Source of the DNA: Carex sylvatica
Lineage: Eukaryota > Streptophyta > Magnoliopsida > Poales > Cyperaceae
Direction: 5' to 3'
Length of the DNA stretch: 64,000 nucleotides
Assembly (NCBI GenBank): GCA_964058845.1
Contig: CAXKVR010000093.1
Coordinates: 372,001-436,000, forward strand
The position numbers and the translations under genes were made by a program. Below are positions 11,041 through 22,961 of the stretch, piece by piece; position 1 is the stretch's first letter; each line of letters opens with the position of its first letter. The notes beneath the pieces are model-generated. The model made no database searches. It had not been told where the DNA came from and saw only the letters and a list, made by a program, of their open reading frames with translations.

Positions 11041-13255
11041 TATATATTATACATATGTATAATATATGTATATGTATATATAATACAATACATGGAGGTT
11101 GGCTACCATGCTTATATAAGCATATCCCCACATATGCTTATAACTCATTTTTGTGTTTTTAATGTCTAAATGGTCGATCTGAACCGTTAGATGTGATCTC
11201 TATATTGAAATGTGTTTGGAGACCAAATTTTATATTTTTCTGAATTTGTTTTACTATTTATTAAGCAACTTTGAAAATCGATGATCCAACGGTGGCTTCT
11301 GATTTTACTGTTTTGTTAAGCCACCGTTGGATTAGCGATTTTCAAAGTGGCTTAATAAATAGTAGAACAAATTCAGAAAAATATAAAATTTGGTCTCCAA
11401 ACACATTTCAATATAGAGATTGTTAGGTAGTAATCTAGCAGTCAATCGGAATTGTACTTTGTTCATGAATTGGATGATTAATATATATCATTTTGTTCCA
11501 TGAGTTTTATTGCTTTTATGAATCATGGTAGGTTAAGAACTGAAATAGTGAAATTTCATAATACAGATGATAAATACTCTAAATAGTCACTAACCAAGGT
11601 AATTAGCAGGAATATTAATTTATCATTATAAGGTTAGTATGTGGATTAAATGATGGTTATGTTTCACAAACCATAGACAAAGAGTTGTCATTTAATCACA
11701 TAGATACATGTTAAGAACATGGTATTTGACTGACCCAGAATGAAACGATATATGGTAATGTATTTGTGTCATTAACAGTTTCATTCGTGTTAAGTTCTAC
11801 AGTATGAGGTGTGGTCTTTCCTACATGAGAAATATGTATTTGTAAGTGTTATCAAACGCTATCCGTAAAAGGGAGTTATAAAGGTAGCATTTCAGTATGC
11901 ATGACTTGTGCGGAGGAAGAGATGCTCACCAAAAATACTATCGTCACTCGTATTATTATACGAGTGATAGCAACACTGGGCCCCTTGATAGGAGTGGGAT
12001 TATATGTATACGGTATGATTAATAGAGATTAATCATATAAAATAATCTACTCAAGATCAAGAAAAGATTAGGTTTGCAGGGATGACACATACCTACCTTG
12101 AACCTGATCTGTTGCCATGAGACGAAAAAATTAACACAAGTAAATTAATAAGTTTACTGCCGGATCATGATATTGTACTGGACAATATCATCTGTGTAAT
12201 TGAGGGTCACAGTGCACTGCCAGGTGCCAACTATGATCTGTAGAGGTTTTAACTCTACTGCCAACATAACACAGATCCTATTGGGCCACACCGCATAGGA
12301 ACGGAATCAGAGAATCTTATTATTAATTATAAATAGTTATAATTAATAAATAAGATGGCAAAATATTAATTATAAATGTTACAATTAATATAGAAATATC
12401 ATAGAGATGATAATCTTAAACAGTTTAAAATTACAAGCGTGTATGACACGTTGTATAAAAGTTATTACAACCGCAGTGGTAAAGAATATATAATTGTTAA
12501 GAACAATTATATATACATATGGATTAGTACATTTGGGCCTTAATTATATTTAGAATATAATTAAGAAAGTTCAAAGCCTAGGTCTGATACTATTCATTCT
12601 AAGCCTTTCTTGGCCTTGCAATATTCATTCCGGACCTTTCTGGGCCCTGGTACTATTCATATTGGGTCCAAATCAAAGCCCAAAATATCATGACCCAATA
12701 ACCATTCTTAATGGATCTTTCTGGGCCTTTCTGGACCTTTTTGGGCCTTTCCGGGCCTTTCTGGGCCCAGAAATATTCATTTTGGACCTCTGTCATTAGT
12801 TTATTGGACCAGGGGCATTTTGGTCATTTCACCACACCCCAAAACCGACTTTACCCCTTCAAAACTGACCTACTAACATTATATAAAGGGGTGGAGAGAA
12901 GGCATACCATTCCATTTCCAAGTTTGAGTTGGAGATTTGGCTGAACGCTCTACGGAAGCCAGGTTCCTCTGAATCCCTCTCAAATAGTGATTGTGTGAGG
13001 TTAAATATATACGTGTAGACGTATATATTTGAGTGGTAAGCGGTTGTAATCTTGCGTAGTCAGCGGTAACTATGCTTTTACACATAAGTTGTGAATCAGG
13101 GTATCTGCAGAACGCGAGACAACTTGTTTAAGCTGAGTGCTGCAAGTATAGTATTTTCTGGCAGGAGAAATACTTGCTCTCTGATCATTCCTGGTGGATT
13201 AATGATAGAGGCACTAGACGTCTGGTGCTGTTGTCCAAGGAGGAGGAGTAGCAGC

Positions 13256-15195
13256 TGTTAGTTTGTAATAATCTAGAAGTCAATAATACGATAAATTATC
13301 ATAAAGCTTTGTTCATGAATTGAGTGATTAAATAAACTGTCATTTTGTTGCCTTATATATTATTACATTTATGAATCATTCCTTTATCTGACTAGAGTCA
13401 ATAACTGGAATTGTGAAACTTCATAATATAGATGATATATATTCTTAAAAGTCACTAACCGAGGTAATTAGCAGGAACACTAATTAACCGTTACAAGGTT
13501 AGTATGTGGATTAAAAGATGGTCAAGTTTTACAGACCACTGACAAGAGATGTCATTTTAATCACATAGATACATGTTCTAGGAACATGGTATTTGACAGA
13601 CCCCGAATGAAACATTAAATGGAATTGTGTACGTGTCATTAATATTTTCATTCAGTGTTAAGTTCTAAAGTATGAGGTATTCATCTTTCCTACTAAGAAA
13701 TGTGTATGTGTGATTGTTATCTAACGCTGTCGGTAAAACGCAGTTATAACGGTAGCTTTTCGGTACACATAGCTTAGCCGAGGTAGTGATGGTTTACCAA
13801 AAGTACTATTGTCCCTCGTATCTCTATACGAGCTATAGCATCACTGGGCCCTTTGATAGAGTTAGATTATCTGCTAGCGGTATAATTACAAGAGTAATTA
13901 TATTTGATAATCTGCTCAAGATCAAGAAAAGATTAAGTTTGCAAGGATGACACACACCTACCTTGAAACTGATCTGATAGCTATGAGACGAAAGAACTGA
14001 CACGAGTAAAATAGTTTACTGGATCGTGATATTGTACAAGACAGCATCATCTGTGTAATTGGATGGTCATGACGCGTTATGCCAGATGCCTCTCATGATT
14101 ATAGAAGTTAAAACATTTTTTAATTCTATTTACCAACATAACACAGATCCTATTGGGTCACACCGTATAGGAGCTAATCGGAGAATCTTATTGATTAATT
14201 ATAAATTGATTATAATTAATATTAAGATGGTTATAATTAATTATACATGATATAATTAAATTATAAATGTCATATAAATTGGCAAAGCAAAAACAAAAGG
14301 TTAATTTATAAACGTACCCGTTACGTTGTATAAAAGTTACCGAAATAATAAACCGCAAGAAATATAATTGTTCATAATAATTATACGGATGTTAAATTAA
14401 ATTTGGGCCAAGAGCATTTTGGTCTTTTTACACATGACATGTCATCATCCTTATCCACATGACATGTCATCATCCTTATCCATTAAATGGCATTTTGGTA
14501 AATGGCATTTTGGTAATTCCCAAACCTCCTCAAATGCCTATAAATAGAGGGGTGAGGGTAAGAGAGAAATTGCTAATTCACATCGTATCAGATTGTCAGA
14601 TCGATTCGAGTTTCTATTTTCTCTCTTTCTCGGTTACGGTAGTTTACGGGATTCGGGATTCGGAAATAATAGATTTGCGAAAGTCGCGGTATTTCTGTTT
14701 TTGCTTATTAGTGAATCGGAATAACTGCGGGTCGTGAATAGTGTTATTTCGTCCTTTTCTCGGTGAATAGTGTTTTTACAGAAAACCGCGGTTTACGGTA
14801 TTTCTGGCAATAAGAAATAAACCGCTCTCTGGTTAGTCCTGGTGGATAACCGATAGAGGTATCACACGTGTGATACTCTGAGACGAATCATTCCCTGGTG
14901 TAGCTCTTCTCGCTCAGCTACATTTCAATATGAATTTGGAAACAAGGTATATACATGTTATATTAATCTATTTAACTGGTAAGTAGATTAATGTTTTAGA
15001 AATCAATTATGGAGTAGATCTGTAAAATGATTAAATAGGGTTCTGATGTCAAAGGAATACGGAAGGTGGACCCCTTGGAATGTTTCCTGACATACCCCGT
15101 TTAATCCTTGGATTAAGATTAGAAGTAAAATTTTTGTTTTACGTTCTTTCCGCACTTAATCAAATCAATGGGTTTGAACTGTCAAAACCCCAACA
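13256..15195 (+). repeat. 5' LTR of the copia element
   Basis: 1,940 bp, starting TGTTAGTTTGTAATAATC and ending CCCCAACA. TATAAATA at 14539-14546 is the likely transcription-start promoter. Just upstream lie two copies of a 25-bp unit containing CATGACATGTCATCATCC; the 3' LTR has three. Confidence 0.93.
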
Positions 15196-15196
15196 G

Positions 15197-15208
15197 TGGT
15201 ATCAGAGC
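15197..15208 (+). promoter_or_regulatory. Primer-binding site for initiator tRNA-Met
   Basis: TGGTATCAGAGC starts one base after the 5' LTR. It is the standard plant LTR-retrotransposon PBS, complementary to the 3' end of initiator methionine tRNA. Confidence 0.93.
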
Positions 15209-16943
15209 ACAAGGCTCTCCCGCTGATTGATTTTCTAAAAGTTATAACTTATGCAAATTAGATGCATATACCGCATATCGGTTTAATTCTTACATTTGCA
15301 GCTTAAGTCCAAACCGATTAGAAATGAGATTTTCTTGGTTCGGTTCTACCGACTAAGAAAGTTAAATTAGATTTAAGCTTTCTTTATGCTTTCTTATGAA
15401 ATGTAAACTTTTACATTTCTTGGATCGGTTTTCCGACCGAGAAAGATAAAATAGGATTTTATGCTTTCTTTATGTTTTCGTTCTCAAAAACTTTCAACTG
15501 CGTTTGAGTATATCTAAGAATGTGATGAAGCAATAAAGTACCTGAGTAAGAGCTGTTAATCTCCACCCGTAAAAGACAAGGTTAATGTCAAGAAAAGTCT
15601 CGGCTTTTCGACTAACCCCTTTTACGTGTCCTGATAGCTGGCCCAAAGGGAACTTTGTCACGTTACCAAATTACTTTAACGCTTTTGAAATGGCAAAATG
15701 TAACTCTTTCGCCTTTTTCGAAAACCTTCGGATAAGTAAAGTTCATCGAAGAATGTGATGAAGCAATAAAGTACCTTAGTAAGAGCTGTCATTTCCACAC
15801 CGTAAAAGAGATGGTTCTGTCTAGGAAAGATTGAGTCTAAGCGGTCCTCGTGACCCCGGTCTTTCCTGGGAGCCCTTTTTACATGTCCTAATGGCTGGCC
15901 GAAAAGAAACTTTGTCACGTTACCAAATTGCTTTATGGACCGAAAAGAATATCTGATTTTAAAACATATAAATTGTTTATGTGCTTTAACGGTATAAATA
16001 AGAACTGAGCATAGCTGCAAAATAAAGAATTAGTAACTGATAAATAATATACCTGACTTGGTCCTGTATATAAGTAAATTAGATTTACTGCTTTGATATG
16101 AAATGTATAAATTAGATTTATCGCTTTCAAAGGAACCGTGAAAGAACGTGATGTCAAAGAAAGATTTGTGCAGGAACTCACCTTTGTCTTTCTGGCAGAC
16201 GACTTTCACGTGTTCGTAAGAATGTCTAAAGTCAGTTACAAGAACTGACTGCTTAACAAAGCTAAGCATGTGAAAAGGACTTTGATGCCAAAGGAATACG
16301 GAGGGTGGACAACCCTAGAATGTTTCCTGACATATCTCTTTTAAAGATTGCTGGCACTGTTAAGCATAAACACCAACCCGTTAATTAAGTAATATGCCCT
16401 TCCTACTCTATCCTCCTCACATCATTGTTCATTGGTTGACGGGTCTTGCTCAGCAAGCGTCGCCTTTTACCTTTGGTGGTCGAGGGTTATGTCCGACATA
16501 TCAAACCAAATAGAATGAGGTTACTTACCAATGATTTCCAAAACAGTTTTGGGCTTGGGGCAAAGTCTTCGTTAAAAACACGTGATGTTTTAACGAAACC
16601 AAGAATCACAAGAAGATGTGATTAGCAAGTTTGCTTACCTGAAAATAACTAATGGCTGAGTCATGCGTAAAAGCTGGCTTGTACATTAATGAAAATAGGG
16701 ATCTTGGTTCTACTGCAAACGGGAATAGAACAAATTTGCAGTGGGAGTTTTATTATTTGAATAAAACATTACATGAACAAAGCTAAAAATCTTTACAATT
16801 TAAAATGTAGAACATAACTAAATGAAACGTCTTTCTCATTACGTTCCTTACTCGAAAAGAAAGACACACGTAAGGAAAATGAATATGTTCTGAATACACC
16901 GGTCCCTACTAAAATAGTAGAGAGCAGCTCTATCAGTACTCAC
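15209..16943 (+). other. Long untranslated leader of the copia element
   Basis: About 1.7 kb lie between the PBS and the first recognisable gag sequence, with no open frame resembling gag. Direct repeats of about 234 bp begin near 15516 and 15749, each with TGATGAAGCAATAAAGTACC and TTTGTCACGTTACCAAATT. A segment at 16278-16334 repeats an LTR-like passage (CAAAGGAATACGGA..GTTTCCTGACATA). The N-terminal part of gag may have been replaced or eroded here. Confidence 0.6.
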
Positions 16944-17390
16944 ATGCTTCGTAGGACAAGCAATGTTGAGAAGCTGAAGAAGCTTAACTGTTCGTTGAGC
17001 CACGAGTTGGCCACGGACATTATCCTGAACTCACTTCCTCCCAGCTATTCGGGGTTCATCGTGAACTCCCATAAGCATGGGATGGATAAGAGCTTGCAGG
17101 AGCTCCAAGGGATGATTGAGGGTCAAGGATGGGGACATAGAGAAGAGCTCTCATGTCTTCATGATCCAAGAAGGTGGGAGGAAGATCAAGAAAGCGAAAA
17201 AGGAAAACGGCTACTAAGTACAAAGGCAAAGGGAAGCAGGTTCTTAATCAGAACACTCCCAAGATAAAGGTCTCTGCTTCCTATGACTGCTATTACTATA
17301 ATAGCAAAAGTCACTGGAAGAGAAACTGCCCGAGGTATCTGAAAGATCTGAAATCTGGGAGAGACTCAGAAGTTTCAGTCTCTGGTATCA
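16944..17390 (+). pseudogene. Copia gag remnant with damaged zinc knuckle
   Basis: The first part, with LATDIILNSLPPSY and LQELQGMIEG, matches the copia gag (UBN2-like) family. Reading continues only by changing frame near 17150. A zinc-knuckle region follows at about 17285-17335, where CCHC should occur, but the second Cys codon is now TAT (Tyr) and a usual Gly before His is Ser. Gag would package RNA into virus-like particles; this copy cannot make an intact one. Confidence 0.8.
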
Positions 17391-18760
17391 ATGATATTGA
17401 AGTTAATGTTGCGACCTCTTTTAATGATTCGGTATTGAATACCAAATCATGTGCTCATATTTGTATGAATATGCACGCACTAATAAATAAGAGGAAGTTA
17501 CGCAATAAGGAAGTACAACTCCGAGTTGGAAACGGAGCATGAGTTGCAAGCCGTTACAGTCGGTATGATAGAGTTGTATTTGCCTAGCGGGCTTGTAAAT
17601 GGAATTAGAAAATGTATATTTTGTTCCAAGTATTTCAAGAAACATCATTTCGATCTCGTGTTAAGAGATGAATGATTTCTCTTTTGTTATAAAAGATAAT
17701 AGATGTCTATTTATAAAATTGAGACATATTATGGATCCTCTTGTATGATGAATGATCTATATATATTGGAAATGAACAAATTCGTGTTTAACATCAATAA
17801 CAAACGACTCAAAGTATCTCATGAAAGTACGACTTACATGAGGCATTGTCGCCTTGGTCATATAAATGAGAAACGCATCAAGAAGTTACAAGAAATTGGA
17901 CTTCTTGATAGATTTGATCTTGAATCAATTAAACACGTGCGAATATTGTTTACATGGAAAAATGACCAATGCGTCTTTCTCCAAAAGGGGTGAAAGGGCA
18001 AGTGACTTATTAGGTATTATATACACGGATGTATGTGGACCTATGAGTACTTGTGCAAGAAACAGTTATTACTACTTTATCACGTTTACTAATGATTTCA
18101 GTAAATATGATTATGTCTACTTGATTAGACATAAGTCTGAATTCCTTGAAATTCTCAAAGGATTAAAGGGTCCTTGCAATGAAAGACTTCAGAAGGAACT
18201 CTGCTTTGGTCTTTCCGGCATCTCTTTAATCCTTGGCTTAAGACTGAAGTAGAAAATCAACTGAACAAAAGTATTAAGGCCTTACGATCAGATCGTAGAG
18301 GCAATTACTTGTATTATGAGTTTAAAACGTACTTAAAGAAATGTGAGATAGTCTCACAGCTCACACCTCCGGGGACACCGCAATGAAACGGTGTTTCTGA
18401 AAGAAGGAAACGAACTCTGCTGGACATAGTTCATTCCATGATGAGTAACACCACTCTTTCAAAATCATTTTGGGGACACGCACTAGAAACTGCCGCACGA
18501 ACAGTAAATATGGTTCCATCTAAGTCAGTAGAAAAGACTCCGTACGAGTTATGGTTTGGAAAATCTCCAAATATGTCTTATCTTAAAATATGGGGTTGCG
18601 AAGTATTTGTCAAACGCCCGACGTCTGGCAAGCTTGATCCCAAATCTGACAAATACTTTTTCGTAGGATATCCTAAGGAAACGAAAGGATATTACTTCTA
18701 TTACCAGTCCGAGAACAAATTAGTTGTTGCTCGTCATGGTGTATTTTTGGAGAATGAGTT
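17391..18760 (+). pseudogene. Copia protease-integrase remnant
   Basis: The protease active-site region near 17435-17460 has lost its catalytic Asp and following Gly (LNTK in place of the family's DTG). A GAG-pre-integrase segment (HCRLGHINEKR, about 17840) and the integrase core (YTDVCGPMS near 18030, RSDRRGN near 18288, NGVSERR near 18390) are readable only across several frames. A Trp codon before NGVSE is now TGA (18384-18386). An insert of about 90 bp (roughly 18165-18250) that resembles the element's own LTR or leader interrupts the core and shifts frame. From 18438 the integrase C-terminal part is open (WGHALETAA, GCEVFVKR, FFVGYPKETKGYYFY). Confidence 0.85.
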
Positions 18761-19059
18761 TCTCACAAAAGGAAGTAGTGGGAGTAATGTAATACTTGAA
18801 GAAATTCAAGATACATCACACAATACAATATCTGAACCAGATCAGATAATCCCACCACTTGATACTTCGGCTGATGAGCATCTGGAAGTACCAAATTCAC
18901 AAGTAGCTGTGGAAGAGGTTCTAGTCCCGAGCTCAAGTACTTCAACGCAAGTTGAAGTAGAACTGGATCCGCAGACAGTTGTGGATCAAGTTCGACAGCC
19001 CGAAGAACAAGTGCTACGTAGGTCAACAAGGACAGTCCATGCACCTGAGAGGTACTTGG

Positions 19060-20460
19060 GACTGCATGAGATCTCAGTTTTTGACACTGAAGATCTGCTG
19101 ACCTATGCGAAAGCAATGGATAGGCCCGACTCCGATAAATGGCTGGAGGCCATGAGATCCGAAATACAGTCCATGTATGACAATACGGTCTAGAACCTAG
19201 TTGTTCCACTTGATAGGGTAAAACCTATAACTAACAAGTGGGTTTTCAGAAGGAAAACAGACATGGATGGTAATATGACTATATACAAAGCACGGCTGGT
19301 AGCGAAAAGTTTCATACAAATTCTGAGAGTTGAATATGATGAAACTTTTTCGCCCGTAGCTATGTTTAAGTCAATTTGGATACTCCTAGCAATTGCCGCA
19401 TTTCATGATTATGAGATATGGCAAATGGATGTCAAAACCACCTTCTTAAATGAAAATTTAGAAGAGGATGTGTACATGACACAACCTACGGGTTTTGAAG
19501 ATCTAGAGAATGCTGAGAAAGTATGCAAGCTTCTAAAATCCATTTATGGATTGAAGCAAGTATCACGGAGTTGAAATCTTTGATGTGACGAAGAAGTCAA
19601 AAAGCTTGACTTCGTCAGATGCAAAGAAGAACCTTGTGTGTACATAAAAACTAGTGGGAGTGTCATCGCTTTTCTAATCTTATATGTAGATAACATACTC
19701 TTAATCGGAAACGATATTCCTCTGTTGGAATTAGCCAAGTCTTCATTTAAGAAAGTCTTAGCAATGAAGGACTTGGGCGAGACTGTCTATATACTAGACA
19801 TAAAGATCTACTGAGATAGATCGATTTGACTCATAGAATTGAGTCAAAGCATGTACATTGACAAAGTGTTGAATCGGTTCAACATGCAGGATTCCAGAAG
19901 GGGATTCCTGCCAATGAGTCATGGTGTACAGCTTAGCAAGACTCAGTGTCCTTCGACAACTGATGAGCGAAGCATAATGAGTAGAGTGCCATACGCTTCG
20001 GCTATAGGCTCTATCATGTACGCCATGTTGTGCACTCGCCTAGATATCTCGAACGCTTTGAGTGTAACGAGTAGATATCAGGCTAATCCATGCTTGGAAC
20101 ATAGGAATACTTCCAAGAGAGTTTCTGGATCAAGAAGTTCCTTAACAAACTTAGAGTGGTTCCAAGTGTTCAAGGCTCTGTGGACCTCTATTGAGACAAC
20201 AATAGAGCTATAGCTCAGGCCAAGGAACCGAGAACGTACTTGAGATCCAAACATGTTCTATGACATTATCACCTAAAACGAGAGATCGTAAACATAATAA
20301 GATGATTATAATTAATTATAAAAGATATAATTAATATAAAGGTGAAGTAAAGATTTGTAAAAATTGACACAATCGGCAACACAGCTGATCCACTCACGAG
20401 AGCCTCTTACTCAAGCCATGTACCAGATACATACTGCTTCTATGTGCTTAAAACACATAA
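19060..20460 (+). pseudogene. Copia reverse transcriptase and RNase H remnant
   Basis: Recognisable RT blocks include KWLEAMRSEI, ARLVAKSF, YDETFSPVA, QMDVKTTFLN and SIYGLKQ. Stops replace Trp codons at 19191-19193 (TAG) and 19572-19574 (TGA). More stops lie near 19810-19830. The catalytic YVDD box near 19687 reads YVDN. Thumb and connection sequence (MYIDKVLNRFNMQ, SIMYAMLCTRLD) follows, and RNase H is shortened and scrambled after about 20095. No active polymerase can be made from this copy. Confidence 0.88.
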
Positions 20461-20556
20461 GAGATTGGTTATGAGGTTTTCTTAAAGATCTGCGAGATCT
20501 TTTTAGAATATTAGAGATTCGTATAAGTAGGACCTACAATGATTGGCTCCTAGCTT

Positions 20557-20567
20557 AAGTGGGAGAT
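20557..20567 (+). promoter_or_regulatory. Polypurine tract
   Basis: AAGTGGGAGAT immediately precedes the 3' LTR, the position where plus-strand DNA synthesis is primed in LTR retrotransposons. Confidence 0.75.
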
Positions 20568-22533
20568 TGTTAGTTTGTAATAATCTAGAAGTCAATAATA
20601 CGATAAATTATCATAAAGCTTTGTTCATGAATTGAGTGATTAAATAAACTGTCATTTTGTTGCCTTATATATTATTACATTTATGAATCATTCCTTTATC
20701 TGACTAGAGTCAATAACTGGAATTGTGAAACTTCATAATATAGATGATATATATTCTTAAAAGTCACTAACCGAGGTAATTAGCAGGAACACTAATTAAC
20801 CGTTACAAGGTTAGTATGTGGATTAAAAGATGGTCAAGTTTTACAGACCACTGACAAGAGATGTCATTTTAATCACATAGATACATGTTCTAGGAACATG
20901 GTATTTGACAGACCCCGAATGAAACATTAAATGGAATTGTGTACGTGTCATTAATATTTTCATTCAGTGTTAAGTTCTAAAGTATGAGGTATTCATCTTT
21001 CCTACTAAGAAATGTGTATGTGTGATTGTTATCTAACGCTGTCGGTAAAACGCAGTTATAACGGTAGCTTTTCGGTACACATAGCTTAGCCGAGGTAGTG
21101 ATGGTTTACCAAAAGTACTATTGTCCCTCGTATCTCTATACGAGCTATAGCATCACTGGGCCCTTTGATAGAGTTAGATTATCTGCTAGCGGTATAATTA
21201 CAAGAGTAATTATATTTGATAATCTGCTCAAGATCAAGAAAAGATTAAGTTTGCAAGGATGACACACACCTACCTTGAAACTGATCTGATAGCTATGAGA
21301 CGAAAGAACTGACACGAGTAAAATAGTTTACTGGATCGTGATATTGTACAAGACAGCATCATCTGTGTAATTGGATGGTCATGACGCGTTATGCCAGATG
21401 CCTCTCATGATTATAGAAGTTAAAACATTTTTTAATTCTATTTATCAACATAACACAGATCCTATTGGGTCACACCGTATAGGAGCTAATCGGAGAATCT
21501 TATTGATTAATTATAAATTGATTATAATTAATATTAAGATGGTTATAATTAATTATACATGATATAATTAAATTATAAATGTCATATAAATTGGCAAAGC
21601 AAAAACAAAAGGTTAATTTATAAACGTACCCGTTACGTTGTATAAAAGTTACCGAAATAATAAACCGCAAGAAATATAATTGTTCATAATAATTATACGG
21701 ATGTTAAATTAAATTTGGGCCAAGGGCATTTTGGTCTTTTTACACATGACATGTCATCATCCTTATCCACATGACATGTCATCATCCTTATCCACATGAC
21801 ATGTCATCATCCTTATCCATTAAATGGCATTTTGGTAAATGGCATTTTGGTAATTCCCAAACCTCCTCAAATGCCTATAAATAGAGGGGTGAGGGTAAGA
21901 GAGAAAATTGCTAATTCACATCGTATCAGATTGTCAGATCGATTCGAGTTTCTATTTTCTCTCTTTCTCGGTTACGGTAGTTTACGGGATTCGGGATTCG
22001 GAAATAATAGATTTGCGAAAGTCGCGGTATTTCTGTTTTTGCTTATTAGTGAATCGGAATAACTGCGGGTCGTGAATAGTGTTATTTCGTCCTTTTCTCG
22101 GTGAATAGTGTTTTTGCAGAAAACCGCGGTTTACGGTATTTCTGGCAATAAGAAATAAACCGCTCTCTGGTTAGTCCTGGTGGATAACCGATAGAGGTAT
22201 CACACGTGTGATACTCTGAGACGAATCATTCCCTGGTGTAGCTCTTCTCGCTCAGCTACATTCCAATCTGAATTTGGAAACAAGGTATATACATGTTATA
22301 TTAATCTATTTAACTGGTAAGTAGATTAATGTTTTAGAAATCAATTATGGAGTAGATCTGTAAAATGATTAAATAGGGTTCTGATGTCAAAGGAATACGG
22401 AAGGTGGACCCCTTGGAATGTTTCCTGACATACCCCGTTTAATCCTTGGATTAAGATTAGAAGTAAAATTTTTGTTTTACGTTCTTTCCGCACTTAATCA
22501 AATCAATGGGTTTGAACTGTCAAAACCCCAACA
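20568..22533 (+). repeat. 3' LTR of the copia element
   Basis: 1,966 bp, TGTTAG to CAACA. The 26-bp excess over the 5' LTR is explained by one extra 25-bp CATGACATGTCATCATCC-containing unit and one extra A near 21906. TATAAATA lies at 21876-21883. Confidence 0.93.
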
Positions 22534-22961
22534 GCAGCAGCAGTAAGGCAAAGCCGTCATCAGTTCCAATTAGAATTTGGAACCAAGGTATAATGTTATA
22601 TTAATTTATTTAATTGTTAAATAAATTTAGTTTTAGAAATCAATCATGGAAATAGATCCTAGGCTTAGGTTAGACGTAAAAATTTTTGTTTTACGATCTT
22701 TTTCCGCACCTAAGCCAGCGAGGTTTTACCAGCGAAAATTCAACAGAGATCACATCTAACGGTTCAGATCAATCATTTGGACATTGAAAACACAAAAGTG
22801 AATTATAAGCATATGTGGAGATATGCTTATATAAGCATAGTAGCCAACCTCCAATACATGTATATATATGTATATATATGTATATGTATGTATGTATGTA
22901 TATGTATATCATTGAGGCAATCTAACTATATTTTTTAGTGTATATTTGAATAAAATAAATT

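Larger units (their letters stand above)
13256..22533 (+). mobile_element. Full-length Ty1/copia LTR retrotransposon, coding region dead
   Basis: A 9,278-bp element flanked by target duplication GCAGC (13251-13255 and 22534-22538). It has two LTRs of 1.94 and 1.97 kb, a PBS complementary to initiator tRNA-Met, gag, protease, integrase, reverse transcriptase and RNase H in copia order, and a purine tract before the 3' LTR. The LTRs differ by five substitutions and two small indels by hand comparison, so insertion was recent. The coding region is broken in many places (see the pseudogene entries). It sits inside an older solo LTR of the same broad family. Confidence 0.93.
11421..22745 (+). mobile_element. 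Copia-type solo LTR split by a younger element
   Basis: It begins TGTTAGGTAG and ends TTCAACA. A 5-bp target duplication GAGAT lies at 11416-11420 and 22746-22750. Removing the inner element leaves about 2.04 kb (11421-13255 plus 22539-22745), the size of one LTR. No internal gag-pol or second LTR belongs to it, so it is a recombination product (solo LTR). It is homologous to, but clearly diverged from, the inner LTRs: both start with TGTTAG and share AGTCACTAACC and GGTAATTAGCAGGAA words. A promoter-like TATAAA lies at 12882-12887, preceded by a CCTTTCTGGG-rich tract at 12590-12790. Confidence 0.85.
11095..22851. mobile_element. 427-bp MITE split by LTR insertion (subfamily D)
   Basis: The left end is GAGGTTGGCTACCATGCTTA and the right end GTAGCCAACCTC. 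A perfect 9-bp repeat CAATACATG flanks it (11086-11094 and 22852-22860). Before the LTR element entered at 11421, the MITE was about 427 bp and strongly palindromic (centre near 11310, with CCAACGGTGGC and GCCACCGTTGG). It shares GGAGACCAAATTTTATATTT with the other MITEs in the window. It lies within the Mutator-like element. Confidence 0.8.

Noticed and set aside
14059..14737. Short plus-strand frames repeated at 21371-22062
   Set aside because: They lie in the two LTRs and are identical because the LTRs are; they are not separate genes.
18763..19209. 148-residue minus-strand frame
   Set aside because: It is the antisense shadow of the copia integrase/RT region, where the plus strand has clear family motifs.
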